From: Sulfuritalea sp.
GTDB taxonomy: Bacteria; Pseudomonadota; Gammaproteobacteria; Burkholderiales; Rhodocyclaceae
Direction: 5' to 3'
DNA: 60,808 nucleotides
NCBI GenBank assembly: GCA_021738105.1
Contig: JAIPCS010000001.1
Location: 1 to 60,808 of the forward strand
Within the stretch, counting starts at the first letter, position 1. Each line of letters opens with the position of its first letter. Positions 42,484 to 51,793 of this stretch are shown here, piece by piece. Under the pieces are notes generated by a model that was given only the letters and a program-made list of their open reading frames with translations, was not told the DNA's origin and did not search any database. A program made the position numbers and the translations under genes.

Positions 42484-43191
42484 ATGATTGCTGGTGCGAG
42501 GTACGTCAGGAACGTACTCGAGTTGTTCTGTTTGTACCTGTTTGGGCGCAAGACTTTTCTAGTCCGCTCGGTGCAGCAGGATGTCTTCTGGCCCGCCCGC
42601 CTTGAGCTGGACTTTAGGAATAATGCCGACCTAGAAAAACAAGACCCTTATTACGGCATGTTTTTTGAAGAAATTGTCAATTTGCTGGGGAACGAAAGAG
42701 AGGCCGAAAGTTTCCTCGAAGTCGGATGCTATTACGGTAATCGGACCAATATGCTTGCATGGCGTTTCCCCGAGAAAAGGTTCGTCGGCACTGACCTGAA
42801 CCGTGAAAGTATCGAATTCGGTCTGAAACGGTTGGATCTGGCCCCAAACATGGCGATGCTTGAGGCGAATGCGGTTCAGATGCCATTCCCGGACAATAGC
42901 TTCGATGTTGTCTATACGATAGTTTCGGTCAGTCACATGCCCCACGAAATAGTTGCTGCGGCCTTGCATGAGATAATGCGTGTCTGCCGCCGGACGGTCA
43001 TTTTGATCGAGGTGGATTTGTTTGCATGGCCTTTGAAGCGGCAGATATCTGCTGTGGGCTCTGGTTATATGTTCTTTCACGACTATCTTGCTATTGCACC
43101 TGCTCAATTCGCAGTGCAAAAAGTGGTGCGCCTGCATTGCGGGGAGACGGTACCCCGATATTGTGGGTACGTCTTTTCAAAAACGATATAA
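42484..43191 (+). CDS. Class I SAM methyltransferase
   Basis: A 235-residue methyltransferase with SFLEVGCYYGNRTNMLAWRFP as SAM motif, VGTDLNRESIEFGLKRL and FDVVYTIVSVSHMPHEIV. An ATG at 42484 is taken as start; a GTG at 42466 is possible. The coding region is more AT-rich than the kdn operon. It stands alone after a 114-base gap that shows nothing else. The substrate is unknown. Confidence 0.78.
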   Translation: MIAGARYVRNVLELFCLYLFGRKTFLVRSVQQDVFWPARLELDFRNNADLEKQDPYYGMFFEEIVNLLGNEREAESFLEVGCYYGNRTNMLAWRFPEKRFVGTDLNRESIEFGLKRLDLAPNMAMLEANAVQMPFPDNSFDVVYTIVSVSHMPHEIVAAALHEIMRVCRRTVILIEVDLFAWPLKRQISAVGSGYMFFHDYLAIAPAQFAVQKVVRLHCGETVPRYCGYVFSKTI

Positions 43192-43205
43192 AAATTACGG
43201 CCACT

Positions 43206-44345
43206 ATGGCACCGACGATAAGTAAGTGCAGCTATTGCGGGCTGGAAAATGAGTCGGCAAGAAGCTTTTGCAAAAAATGTGGGTATCCGGTCAGCGCAGC
43301 CACAATTGGGGATTTTACTGACGACGAGAGAGCCTCTGTTTGGCGCAGTCTTTGCGATCTATATGTGCAAATGAAAACAGAACTATCGGGAGAGAGCAAC
43401 CTTGACAGTCGCGTTCTGGCGGAATATCCGCTATTGGAGCAGTATTTGAGCTATTTCTGGCTGCGTCCTTTAGCGGGATTGTGGGATGCGGTGGTTGGAA
43501 CGCAACTTTCGAAGATCGATTTCCCCGGCCCTTCAATTGATATTGGATGTGGCGATGGGGTCTTCTCCTCGATTTTCATGGGCACAAAATATGACGAGAA
43601 TTTTGACATAGCCACTGGCATGAAGACTGAGGGGAAAGATTTATTTGATCACTGTGACGTCGGTACCTTCAGTCGTTATGTGAAGGAACACCCGCCGCGC
43701 TCATTTGATATTGGCATCGATATAAAAGAAAACCTTGTATTGAAAGCGGCAGAATCTGGCGCCTACAAAACGACCAGGATTGATGATGGTGTCTTGTTGA
43801 GCACCATTCCGTCCGGCACGATAGGTTCCGCGTGGAGCAATGTGATTAAGAACTTCGATGATGTGGAACTGGCTCTTTCAAATGTTTATCGAGTACTTAA
43901 GCCGGGTGGGTTCATCGTGACCCAACTCCCGTTACCGTTTATGCTGGATAATTTCTATTATTATTCCCAATATACGAGGGAAACAGATGAGCAAAAAAAA
44001 CTGCATTTATGGAAAATGACCCGCGGTGAACCTGCCTATCACCCCCGCTACCTTAGCACGGAGGAATGGAGTGCTATGTTTGTCAAGATGGGGTTCAGTG
44101 ATGTACAAGTAGTCGGATACGCAGTGAATCGCCATATTCTGCAGATGTGGGATACGGGTTTTCGTCTCTTTATTCGTGAACTTGCCCATTTTTCCAGATT
44201 CTTATCCCGTGTTGACGCCCTGCCGATGATAAAAAAATCTATTGTTGAATGGTGCATTCAGCAATCGATTCCTTTGCTCAATTACGAAAAACAGGCAAGG
44301 CATCCTGATCACTATTCTTTTGTGTTGCTCAAAGCTTTTAAGTGA
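43206..44345 (+). CDS. Zinc-ribbon plus SAM methyltransferase
   Basis: A 379-residue protein. An N-terminal double CxxC ribbon (CSYCGLENESARSFCKKCG, residues 8-26) is followed by a methyltransferase domain with IDIGCGDGVFSSIFMG and YRVLKPGGFIVTQLP. Zinc ribbons also occur on sugar C- and O-methyltransferases such as NovU/TylCIII types. An upstream in-frame extension would overlap the previous gene and is not believed. A second zinc-site methyltransferase is at 55014. Confidence 0.78.
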   Translation: MAPTISKCSYCGLENESARSFCKKCGYPVSAATIGDFTDDERASVWRSLCDLYVQMKTELSGESNLDSRVLAEYPLLEQYLSYFWLRPLAGLWDAVVGTQLSKIDFPGPSIDIGCGDGVFSSIFMGTKYDENFDIATGMKTEGKDLFDHCDVGTFSRYVKEHPPRSFDIGIDIKENLVLKAAESGAYKTTRIDDGVLLSTIPSGTIGSAWSNVIKNFDDVELALSNVYRVLKPGGFIVTQLPLPFMLDNFYYYSQYTRETDEQKKLHLWKMTRGEPAYHPRYLSTEEWSAMFVKMGFSDVQVVGYAVNRHILQMWDTGFRLFIRELAHFSRFLSRVDALPMIKKSIVEWCIQQSIPLLNYEKQARHPDHYSFVLLKAFK

Positions 44346-44486
44346 GTCTGTTGGGCCGTGGCGCAAAAATTGAGTTTGTGCCAAAAGCGGGATCGTTCCA
44401 GATAAGAAAGTCGATTGACATACTGCGACGGGCGGCCATAGCCGGGCATACCCTCGTCGCGTGTCCCGGAAGATAGTTCACCAGCC

Positions 44487-46064
44487 ATGGTCAATTGGAA
44501 CAAGGAATCGGTTACTTCAGGGCTCGGGGTGATTGTTAACTGTCGCGGGCACCTCTTGGCAGAACTCAAGCGATTGTTAGATGGTTATCACCGTTGGGAA
44601 AGACCGGAGCGGTACTACGACATAATTGCTGGAGATTGGCTAGAGTTATTTGCCCACCTGACGTATTCCGCTATGGCGGAGAGTTTGGCTGCCAGAGATT
44701 CAATCAAACTTAGCACTGCAATACCGGTATGTGCTGATTTGGCAGCATATCTGTCCATTGGAGAGCAGCAGTCTGGTTTGCATGATCATTTATCTCAGGC
44801 CGTTACTGAATTGCTGGCGGGCGGCTCCCCACAATCCTGGAAGTTTTCAGCCAGTTCTGCTCATATCGTTAGGGGAGGGCAGCCAAGTCTAGCCCACAAC
44901 GCGTTACGCTCTTTAGCAACGGGACGGCCAGATGTCTTACTGGTGGCGCCATACTTCAAATGCAGCCGAACTGAATTTGCGTCCGTTCTTTTGGGGTGGC
45001 GCAAGTGGGCGGCTTGGGATGAGTTGCTGTATCCAATTCGGGTTTCGGCAATGCTTGACCATAAGTGGCGGATGAACCAAGCTTGCAGTGCCGGTTCGGC
45101 AAATAATTTCCTTGAAGTTCTAAAGGTGCTGCTGCCGCTCCATTTGCCTGTAGCATTACTTGAAGGCTTCATGGCATACAGAAATGCGGTACTTGCCCTG
45201 CCAGTGGCACGGCCGAAGGTGATCTATAGCGCCAATGCGCTGCACAGCCATTTGACCTTCAAGTTGCTCGCTGCCGAATGGCGAAATGAGGGAACGCGCT
45301 TGCTTTACCATCAGCATGGCGGCGGGTACGGTATCGATCGCATATTCCCATTTGGGGATTTTGAAATCAGGGTTGCGGATCGGTTTTTTTCTTGGGGTTG
45401 GCGGGATGATGACAATCCGAAAGTCCAGCCGCTCTCGCCTGCTGCGCTGCATTGCCCAAAGAAGATACGAAAACGCGTTCTTTTAAGTTGCTGCGATTTT
45501 CCTAAAGTAGCTTATCGCTTGCATTTTCATCCAATGCCTGGAACGACACAGGCAATGCATCGGGAAACCTGCACATTTCTCGCCTGTCTTCCTGATCGCA
45601 GTAATTTGCTTGTGCGCCCTTATCCCCAGGACTATGGCTGGGGTATCACTGACATGATGCGGAAAGCCGCCCCCGATGCCGTCTTCGATAATCACCGGGT
45701 AGGCACGTTTGAACGATTTGCCGAAAGCCGACTGGTGGTGCAAAGCTACCTTGGAACCGGATATCTGGAAACCCTGGCACTAAATATCCCGACAGTTTGC
45801 TTTTACGATATCGATACCTACGCTTTTCGTACCGAAGCCCAGCCTTTGATGGATGGGCTGGAAAGCGTCGGAATACTTCACCGCTCCGGGAAGGCGGCCG
45901 CGCATTTCGTTGCAGCGCTGGGCGATGACCCCGAGGGATGGTGGGCGAAACCCGAAGTCCAGCAAGCTCGACAAAATTTTGTAGCTCGATACGCAAACTT
46001 TTCTTCGGACTGGAAAATCCAATGGGAACGTGAGTTCCGCCTGGCTATAGAAGAGTCCTCTTGA
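44487..46064 (+). CDS. LIC12162-type surface-carbohydrate transferase
   Basis: A 525-residue protein that fits the LIC12162 family of surface-carbohydrate proteins, probably GT-B transferases. Key stretches are LLYHQHGGGYG, LLVRPYPQDYGWG and LVVQSYLGTGYLETLALNIPTVCFYD. A remnant of a second family member follows at 46222. It could add one of the unusual sugars. The region is moderately AT-rich. Confidence 0.75.
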   Translation: MVNWNKESVTSGLGVIVNCRGHLLAELKRLLDGYHRWERPERYYDIIAGDWLELFAHLTYSAMAESLAARDSIKLSTAIPVCADLAAYLSIGEQQSGLHDHLSQAVTELLAGGSPQSWKFSASSAHIVRGGQPSLAHNALRSLATGRPDVLLVAPYFKCSRTEFASVLLGWRKWAAWDELLYPIRVSAMLDHKWRMNQACSAGSANNFLEVLKVLLPLHLPVALLEGFMAYRNAVLALPVARPKVIYSANALHSHLTFKLLAAEWRNEGTRLLYHQHGGGYGIDRIFPFGDFEIRVADRFFSWGWRDDDNPKVQPLSPAALHCPKKIRKRVLLSCCDFPKVAYRLHFHPMPGTTQAMHRETCTFLACLPDRSNLLVRPYPQDYGWGITDMMRKAAPDAVFDNHRVGTFERFAESRLVVQSYLGTGYLETLALNIPTVCFYDIDTYAFRTEAQPLMDGLESVGILHRSGKAAAHFVAALGDDPEGWWAKPEVQQARQNFVARYANFSSDWKIQWEREFRLAIEESS

Positions 46065-46221
46065 TAAAGCCGTTCTAGAATTGAAACTTTGGAAGATACC
46101 AATGTCATTTTGGCGAGCCATTGGCGTGTCAAGCCAGATGATATCCAAATCTATGCGGCAGAGTATAAATGTACGACCGCATCTCGCTGATTCATTGAAT
46201 GTGAGCATGATGTTGTACGTC

Positions 46222-46634
46222 ATGACTTTCCCGAAATGCTTTTAGAAGAATGCAAAATCCCATTCAAAAAGGCCGCTAAAGATTCACGGCTGTGGGTAAT
46301 AGCTTATAATTCAACGCCCTTGCTTGAGGCATTGGTTGCAAATGTCCCGTTTGTTTCTGTTTGGAATCCTGCCCATTGCATTAACAGGCTTTCCCTTGGC
46401 GCCGGTTCGCTTTTTCATGAGGTGAAGCGATGTGGGGTATTTCACGAAACGCCCGAGTCGGCGGCGCAAACTGTAAATGAACACTTTGCTGATCCTGCTC
46501 GTTGGTGGCGCAGCGAGGATATTCAGAGAGTCAGACGCGAATTCTGTGACCAATTTGCGTCTACAAAGAGAGACTGGCTGGACATTTGGGCGAAAAAACT
46601 CGAGGGGCTCCTGAAATGCTTCATCAGAGTATGA
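46222..46634 (+). pseudogene. C-terminal remnant of a second LIC12162-type gene
   Basis: The frame reads FPEMLLEECKIPFKKAAKDS, then LWVIAYNSTPLLEALVANVP and FVSVWNPAHC, matching the last third of the LIC12162 family. It lacks the N-terminal two thirds; bases 46065-46221 carry stops in all plausible continuations. It is probably what is left after a tandem paralogue was deleted. Confidence 0.72.
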
Positions 46635-46689
46635 ACCTGAGTGACTTCAAGCTCCGTCTGGTCGATCAAGTGGTTTTAGCGTTCCTGTG

Positions 46690-47388
46690 ATGCGCCCAAT
46701 AGTATGCACATTCGGAGCCAAAGAATGGCCAGTGTTGGCGGCCACGCTACTGCAGGACAACATCGACGGTGTTCTGCGGGCACAAGGGCGATGCAGCGTA
46801 ATGCTTACCGGCGGTTATACCGCAGCGCGCCTCTACTCGGCCTGGGCAGATCTTAACGCCTTCCAGAGACTAACCGACGTACGCTACTACTTTAGCGATG
46901 AACGCTGTGTTTCGCCAAATAACGCCGCAAGCAATTACGGAATGGCACTGCAAATCCTGTTTCAAGGATCGGTACCGGCAGGTTGCTCGATATTTCGTAT
47001 GGAAGCGGACGATGTGGATTGCGTAGCCGCTGCTGGCCGTTATGGTGAGGTACTTCCTGACCAAGTAGATGTGCTGCTTCTTGGAGTCGGCGAGGATGGC
47101 CATATTGCCTCCCTGTTTCCCCGTGGTGAAGCGCTACGCGAAAGTGGTCGGTTGGTGGTGCCCACCATCGGCCCCAATCCGCCTTACCACCGACTGACTG
47201 TTACTCCGCCCGTGATCGCCAATGCCAAATCAGTGTTGCTGCTAGCCACGGGTAAAGCGAAAGGCAACATGTTAGCGCTGGCATTAACTTCAACGGAAGA
47301 TTTCATGTCGCTTCCCGTGCGATTGTCATGTGGCGGTACGTGGCTGCTGGATAAAGAAGCAGCAGAACAAGTAGTGACGAAGATCTAG
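46690..47388 (+). CDS. 6-phosphogluconolactonase / GlcN-6-P isomerase-like protein
   Basis: A 232-residue NagB/Pgl-fold protein with SVMLTGGYTAARLYSAW, YYFSDERCVSPNNAASN and LLLGVGEDGHIASLFP, the three family motifs. Canonical 6-phosphogluconolactonase works in the pentose phosphate pathway. In this island the protein more likely isomerises or hydrolyses a phosphorylated sugar precursor. A GTG one codon earlier is also possible. The catalytic GEDGH segment is intact. Confidence 0.78.
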   Translation: MRPIVCTFGAKEWPVLAATLLQDNIDGVLRAQGRCSVMLTGGYTAARLYSAWADLNAFQRLTDVRYYFSDERCVSPNNAASNYGMALQILFQGSVPAGCSIFRMEADDVDCVAAAGRYGEVLPDQVDVLLLGVGEDGHIASLFPRGEALRESGRLVVPTIGPNPPYHRLTVTPPVIANAKSVLLLATGKAKGNMLALALTSTEDFMSLPVRLSCGGTWLLDKEAAEQVVTKI

Positions 47389-47480
47389 ATCAGTATCAAG
47401 TTTCCTCACAAATGCTTTTAGCAATAGCTATTTGCTTTACGCAATGACCCAGAATTCAAACAGTTAATTAGGGGTTTAGG

Positions 47481-47593
47481 TTGAAAAACATTGTCAAGTC
47501 TAGTCTCAAGCAACTGATCAACTGGTTGGTTGCTTCTATGGAAACAACTCGCGCGGGGCGCTACGCTTACTCCCAATTCTCAATAGTGCGATG
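47481..47593 (+). other. Out-of-frame 5' segment of the FkbM gene
   Basis: From the TTG at 47481 (with AGGGG upstream) a frame reads MKNIVKSSLKQLINWL and on to GRYAYSQFS, then stops. In the frame of the next gene the DNA just before its ATG reads LNSAMSR, which would follow GRYAYSQF if one base were added near 47575. This looks like the normal N-terminus of the methyltransferase, cut off by a one-base deletion or sequencing error. Confidence 0.55.
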
Positions 47594-48364
47594 AGCCGAA
47601 CACAACAGGTAAATCACTTGGGTTTGAGTCTCATATTCTCAATACCAAACGCATTAAACCGCTACCGAGTAGATAGCTTCTCTACTAAGGAGCCAGAGAC
47701 GCTGGAGTGGATTGAATCCATGCCACAAGGCTCAGTGGTTTGGGACGCCGGGGCGAATGTGGGGCTTTACTCCTGCTACGCCGCAAAGCGGCGCACCTGC
47801 CGGGTGTTTGCCTTTGCGCCGTCGGTCTTCAACCTTGAATTGCTAGCACGTAATGTCTTTCTCAACGACTTGACCGAGCGGGTAACCCTGGTGCCGCTGC
47901 CGTTTTCCGATGTTTTGGCGGTCAACACACTCAATATGACAACGACAGAGTGGGGTGGGGCATTGTCAAGCTTCGGTCAGGACTTTGGGCATGACGGGCA
48001 GGCTATGCACAAGGTTTTCAAGTTTCCGACAATCGGACTTTCCATGGGTGGCGCCGTCGAACTGCTGAAGATCCCGCAACCCGACTATATCAAGATGGAT
48101 GTTGATGGCATCGAACACTTTATACTCAAGGGCGGGATGCCTGTGCTGAGCAAGGTTCAGGGAGTCTTGATCGAAATAAACGATAGCTTCACCGCCCAGG
48201 CCAGTGATGCGAGCATGTATCTGCGACAAGCCGGACTTGCACTCAGGGAGAAAAGGCACGCCGAGGTGTTCAATACCGGTATGGCCCAGCACACGTTCAA
48301 CCAGATCTGGATCAGGCCGGCAGTCGACCCGTTGCCGACGGCGCAGGGACTCAAGCAGACATGA
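47591..48364 (+). CDS. FkbM-family methyltransferase
   Basis: A 257-residue SAM enzyme with VVWDAGANVGLYSCYAAK, VFAFAPSVFNLELLARN and PDYIKMDVDGIEHFILKGG, the signature of FkbM O-methyltransferases. As listed, the protein lacks about 37 N-terminal residues that appear to be encoded upstream in another frame, so it may be a frameshifted gene. Its stop overlaps the next gene by four bases, tying it to the cyclase cassette. The target is probably a sugar hydroxyl. Confidence 0.82.
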   Translation: MSRTQQVNHLGLSLIFSIPNALNRYRVDSFSTKEPETLEWIESMPQGSVVWDAGANVGLYSCYAAKRRTCRVFAFAPSVFNLELLARNVFLNDLTERVTLVPLPFSDVLAVNTLNMTTTEWGGALSSFGQDFGHDGQAMHKVFKFPTIGLSMGGAVELLKIPQPDYIKMDVDGIEHFILKGGMPVLSKVQGVLIEINDSFTAQASDASMYLRQAGLALREKRHAEVFNTGMAQHTFNQIWIRPAVDPLPTAQGLKQT

Positions 48365-49407
48365 CCGTTCTAAAAGTAGGTATTGCAGGGTTCGGAGTGG
48401 TTGGCCGCCGTCGCAGCGAATGCATCGGGCGTCATTCGCAGATGCAGGTGGTTGCGGTGTGCGACCAGACCTTCGAGGGGGAAGGAAGGTTTGAAGATGG
48501 AACACGCTACTACAGGGATTACAGGCATCTGTTGGGCTCCGACCTTGATGTCCTGGTCGTATGCCTGACCAACGATATTGCCGCCGAGGTGACAATCGCA
48601 GGGTTGGAATGCGGTTTGCACGTATTTTGCGAAAAGCCTCCCGGGCGCAGCGTGGCAGATATCGTACGGGTCATCGCGCATGAACGCCAACACCCGGCTC
48701 TGAAGCTGATGTATGGCTTCAATCACCGCTATCACGAGTCAGTGCAGGATGCCCTTGCCATCCTGCGTTCCGGGGATCTCGGCAAAGTCATCAACATGCG
48801 CGGTGTCTACGGTAAGGCCAAGCTCATCACCTTCAACCAGCCGGATTGGCGCACCAAGCGTGCAATTGCCGGCGGAGGAGTCCTGCTTGACCAGGGCATA
48901 CACATGGTCGACCTGATGCGGCTTCTGGGTGGCAATTTCACTGAGGTGCATAGTTTCATTACCAACAGCCACTGGGGCTATGACGTCGAAGACAATGCTT
49001 ACGCGCTGATGCGCACCACTGAAGGTGTGGTCGGCATGCTAAATTCCTCCGCCACGCAATGGCGACACCGCTTTCACCTTGACATAAACTTGGATGGGGG
49101 CAGCCTTATTCTGGGCGGGATTCTTTCCGGGACCAAGAGCTACGGTGCCGAAACATTAACCGTGGTGCGCGCCGATCCGGACAATGATCGCGGTGATCCG
49201 AAAGAAGTCATCACCCGCTACAACCGGGATCCGTCCTGGGATGAGGAGATGCGCGCATTTGCCGACTCCGTTCTGAGCGACAAGCCGGTGCAAAGCGGCA
49301 CTTCGGACGATGCGCTGCGTACCATGCAACTGGTTTTCAAGATCTATTATGCTGATCCCGCCTGGCGGGATGCCTACAACATCCAGGATCCGGACATCCA
49401 TGAATAA
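48361..49407 (+). CDS. Gfo/Idh/MocA oxidoreductase, first of cyclase cassette
   Basis: A 348-residue dehydrogenase: VGIAGFGVVGRRR loop, FCEKPPGRS catalytic motif, and a C-terminal sheet domain with GGVLLDQGIHMVDLMRLLG. It heads a run of seven genes joined by overlaps or gaps under 20 bases. It probably oxidises or reduces the cyclitol or sugar built by the cassette. Confidence 0.86.
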   Translation: MTVLKVGIAGFGVVGRRRSECIGRHSQMQVVAVCDQTFEGEGRFEDGTRYYRDYRHLLGSDLDVLVVCLTNDIAAEVTIAGLECGLHVFCEKPPGRSVADIVRVIAHERQHPALKLMYGFNHRYHESVQDALAILRSGDLGKVINMRGVYGKAKLITFNQPDWRTKRAIAGGGVLLDQGIHMVDLMRLLGGNFTEVHSFITNSHWGYDVEDNAYALMRTTEGVVGMLNSSATQWRHRFHLDINLDGGSLILGGILSGTKSYGAETLTVVRADPDNDRGDPKEVITRYNRDPSWDEEMRAFADSVLSDKPVQSGTSDDALRTMQLVFKIYYADPAWRDAYNIQDPDIHE

Positions 49408-50011
49408 CATCGATCGTTTTTTTTCCACTGATCCGGCCGCGTTCGCCGGTGCCTACATCGAGTACCTGCAATCGGTATTGAAGGGCATCGACGTCAATGA
49501 AATTTCGAGCTTTATAGAGACCCTGCTGGACGCCCGTGGGCGTGGAGCTACGGTGTTTTTTGTCGGCAATGGCGGCAGTGCCGCCACGGCAAGCCATTTT
49601 GCGAATGATCTGGCGATCGGTTCCAACGATTACGAGAAGCCCTTTCGCGCCATCAGTCTGGCCGACAACGTCCCGGTGCTCACGGCCTTGGGCAACGATT
49701 TCGGCTATGAAGAGATCTTCGTCCGGCAACTGCGGGTACTGGGTCGCCCGGGAGACGTACTGGTCGGCATTTCCGCCTCCGGCAATTCGCCAAACCTGAT
49801 CCGGGCATTCGACCATGCCAACTCGGCCGGGATCAAGACCGTGGCGATCACCGCTTTTGACGGCGGCAGGATGAAGACCATGGCAATCGAGGGAATCCAC
49901 GTGCCGACCGGGCCAAAGGAATACGGGCCTGCCGAGGATGCGCACATGGTTCTTGATCATCTTGTCGGTGCCTATTTGATGCGGTATGTGAAAGCCGGCG
50001 GAAAGCCTTGA
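49400..50011 (+). CDS. SIS-domain sugar-phosphate isomerase (GmhA-like)
   Basis: A 203-residue SIS protein with FFVGNGGSAATASHFANDLA and VGISASGNSPNLIRAFDHA, as in sedoheptulose-7-phosphate isomerase GmhA. GmhA homologues interconvert heptulose and heptose phosphates, so the cassette may begin from sedoheptulose 7-phosphate, a known substrate of some cyclases. The ATG at 49400 lies in the end of the previous gene; longer upstream frames are not believed. Confidence 0.83.
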   Translation: MNNIDRFFSTDPAAFAGAYIEYLQSVLKGIDVNEISSFIETLLDARGRGATVFFVGNGGSAATASHFANDLAIGSNDYEKPFRAISLADNVPVLTALGNDFGYEEIFVRQLRVLGRPGDVLVGISASGNSPNLIRAFDHANSAGIKTVAITAFDGGRMKTMAIEGIHVPTGPKEYGPAEDAHMVLDHLVGAYLMRYVKAGGKP

Positions 50012-50013
50012 CC

Positions 50014-50730
50014 ATGCGTTTTTCCGGCAAGAAGATTTTCGTCACAGGGGCCTCGCGGGGGATAGGAAACGCAATCGCCGCGATGTTCCGCTCCGAGGGG
50101 GCGATGGTGACGGGAACCCGCACCGCGCCGGGTGCCGAGGGCAAGGATGCCTGTGACGAATGGGTGCTGGCCGATTTCTCGGACCTCGCACAGGTTCGCA
50201 GCTGCGCCGAATTCTTGCGGCAGGCAGAGCCCGATGTATTGGTTAACAACGCCGGCATCAACAGGATTGCTCCATTCGCCGAAATCGATCCGGACGACTT
50301 CCAGCTTATCCAGCAAGTGAATGTATTAGCCCCTTTCCTGTTGTGCCGGTCGGCGCTTCCGGCCATGACCCGCAAGCGCTGGGGCCGGATAGTGAATGTC
50401 TCGTCCATCTGGGGAAAGATCAGCAAGGCGCACCGGGCATCCTATTCCGCCAGTAAATTCGCCCTGGATGGAATGACCGTGGCGCTTGCCGCCGAGTACT
50501 CCGCCCATGGCGTGCTGGCCAATTGTGTGGCGCCAGGCTTCATCGATACCGACCTGACGCGGCGGGTGCTCGGGGACAGCGGCATCCAGGCTTTGATTCC
50601 TGCGATACCGGCGCAACGCCTTGGCCGGATAGACGAAATTGCCCGGGCGGTTCTTTGGCTTTCGAGCGAGGAGAACACCTACCTGACCGGCCAGAACATT
50701 GCCGTGGACGGGGGCTTCAGTCGTGTCTGA
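50014..50730 (+). CDS. Short-chain dehydrogenase/reductase
   Basis: A 238-residue classical SDR. The cofactor loop is FVTGASRGIGNAIA, then DVLVNNAGINR, VNVSSIWGK and the catalytic YSASKFALD. A TTG at 50008 overlapping the previous stop is an alternative start; GAAAG at 50001-50005 suits the ATG at 50014. It overlaps the cyclase gene by eight bases. It likely reduces or oxidises a ring hydroxyl of the same product. Confidence 0.86.
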   Translation: MRFSGKKIFVTGASRGIGNAIAAMFRSEGAMVTGTRTAPGAEGKDACDEWVLADFSDLAQVRSCAEFLRQAEPDVLVNNAGINRIAPFAEIDPDDFQLIQQVNVLAPFLLCRSALPAMTRKRWGRIVNVSSIWGKISKAHRASYSASKFALDGMTVALAAEYSAHGVLANCVAPGFIDTDLTRRVLGDSGIQALIPAIPAQRLGRIDEIARAVLWLSSEENTYLTGQNIAVDGGFSRV

Positions 50731-51793
50731 AGGCCTGGTAATCCAGTCCCACAAAGGGCCATATGCCGTGTCGTTCGCCGGCGACCTCCTGCGCGATCTG
50801 GCCTGCCTGTTGCAGGGAGAGCCGCATTTCCTGGTCGATGCCACCGTGGCCCGCCTCTATGCCCGCCCCCTGGAACGCATACTCGCCCATCCCAATCTGA
50901 TCCTGATCGAGGCGAAGGAAGAAAACAAGTCGCTGCAAAGCATCATTCCGGTGTTCGAGCAACTGGTCGGCAACAAGGTGCGGCGGAACCAGGTGCTAGT
51001 GGCAATCGGCGGCGGCATCGTCCAGGACATTACCTGCTTCATCGCCAGCACGCTGTTGCGCGGATTGCCCTGGCGCTTCGTTCCCACGACCCTGTTGTCA
51101 CAGGCGGATTCCTGCATCGGGTCGAAGAGTTCGATCAATCTCGGCGATGCCAAGAACATCCTCGGTACCTTCAATCCGCCGCAGGAAATATTTGTCGATC
51201 CGGGATTCCTCGATACGCTGGATTCCCGCGAAATTCGGTCCGGAGTCGGGGAAATCATCAAGGTTCACGCAATTGACGGCGCCGCTTCCTTCGACCGCCT
51301 CGCGGCCGACTTCGATCGCCTGTTTGCGGACCGGGACTTGCTGGGCAAGTACATCCGATCGGCGCTGCTGATCAAGCAGCGTTTCATAGAGCAGGACGAG
51401 TTCGACCAGGGGATACGCAATATCTTCAATTACGGGCACAGCTTCGGCCACGCCATCGAGTCGGCCACCGATTACGCGGTGCCGCACGGAATCGCAGTGA
51501 CCATGGGCATGGACATGGCCAATCATGTCGCCGCGGCACGGGGCTTGTTGCCGGCCAGTCACTTTGCACGAATGCATTCCACACTGCGCAAGAACTACGG
51601 CGACTATTCCGCCACGCCGATTCCCCTGGCTTCGCTTTTGTCCGCCCTGATGAAGGACAAAAAGAACACCAGCACCAAGCTAGGACTAATTCTGCCGGTG
51701 GGCGAGATCGCTGCCATCCAGCGCGTTGAAGTCCCGCCGGATGGTGCCTTCGATGACCAATGTAGAAGTTTTCTGGAAAGCCTGGGCGTATGA
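50723..51793 (+). CDS. Dehydroquinate-synthase-like sugar-phosphate cyclase
   Basis: A 356-residue AroB homologue. It has AIGGGIVQDITCFIAS, PTTLLSQADSCIGSKSSIN, GDAKNILGTFNPP, SGVGEIIKVHAIDG and NIFNYGHSFGHAIES; zinc ligands (Glu of GEIIK, both His of GHSFGH region and HG of VPHGIA) are kept. SIGSKSS differs from the VGGKT of shikimate enzymes, as in other cyclases such as those for inosose or valiolone. Neighbours are sugar enzymes, not shikimate genes, so it likely makes a carbocycle from a sugar phosphate. The product is unknown. Confidence 0.85.
   Translation: MSEGLVIQSHKGPYAVSFAGDLLRDLACLLQGEPHFLVDATVARLYARPLERILAHPNLILIEAKEENKSLQSIIPVFEQLVGNKVRRNQVLVAIGGGIVQDITCFIASTLLRGLPWRFVPTTLLSQADSCIGSKSSINLGDAKNILGTFNPPQEIFVDPGFLDTLDSREIRSGVGEIIKVHAIDGAASFDRLAADFDRLFADRDLLGKYIRSALLIKQRFIEQDEFDQGIRNIFNYGHSFGHAIESATDYAVPHGIAVTMGMDMANHVAAARGLLPASHFARMHSTLRKNYGDYSATPIPLASLLSALMKDKKNTSTKLGLILPVGEIAAIQRVEVPPDGAFDDQCRSFLESLGV

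Noticed and set aside
50723..51793. Shikimate-pathway aroB
   Set aside because: No aroK or other shikimate genes, altered substrate loop, and embedding in a sugar cassette make a secondary cyclase more likely, though genome data are needed.
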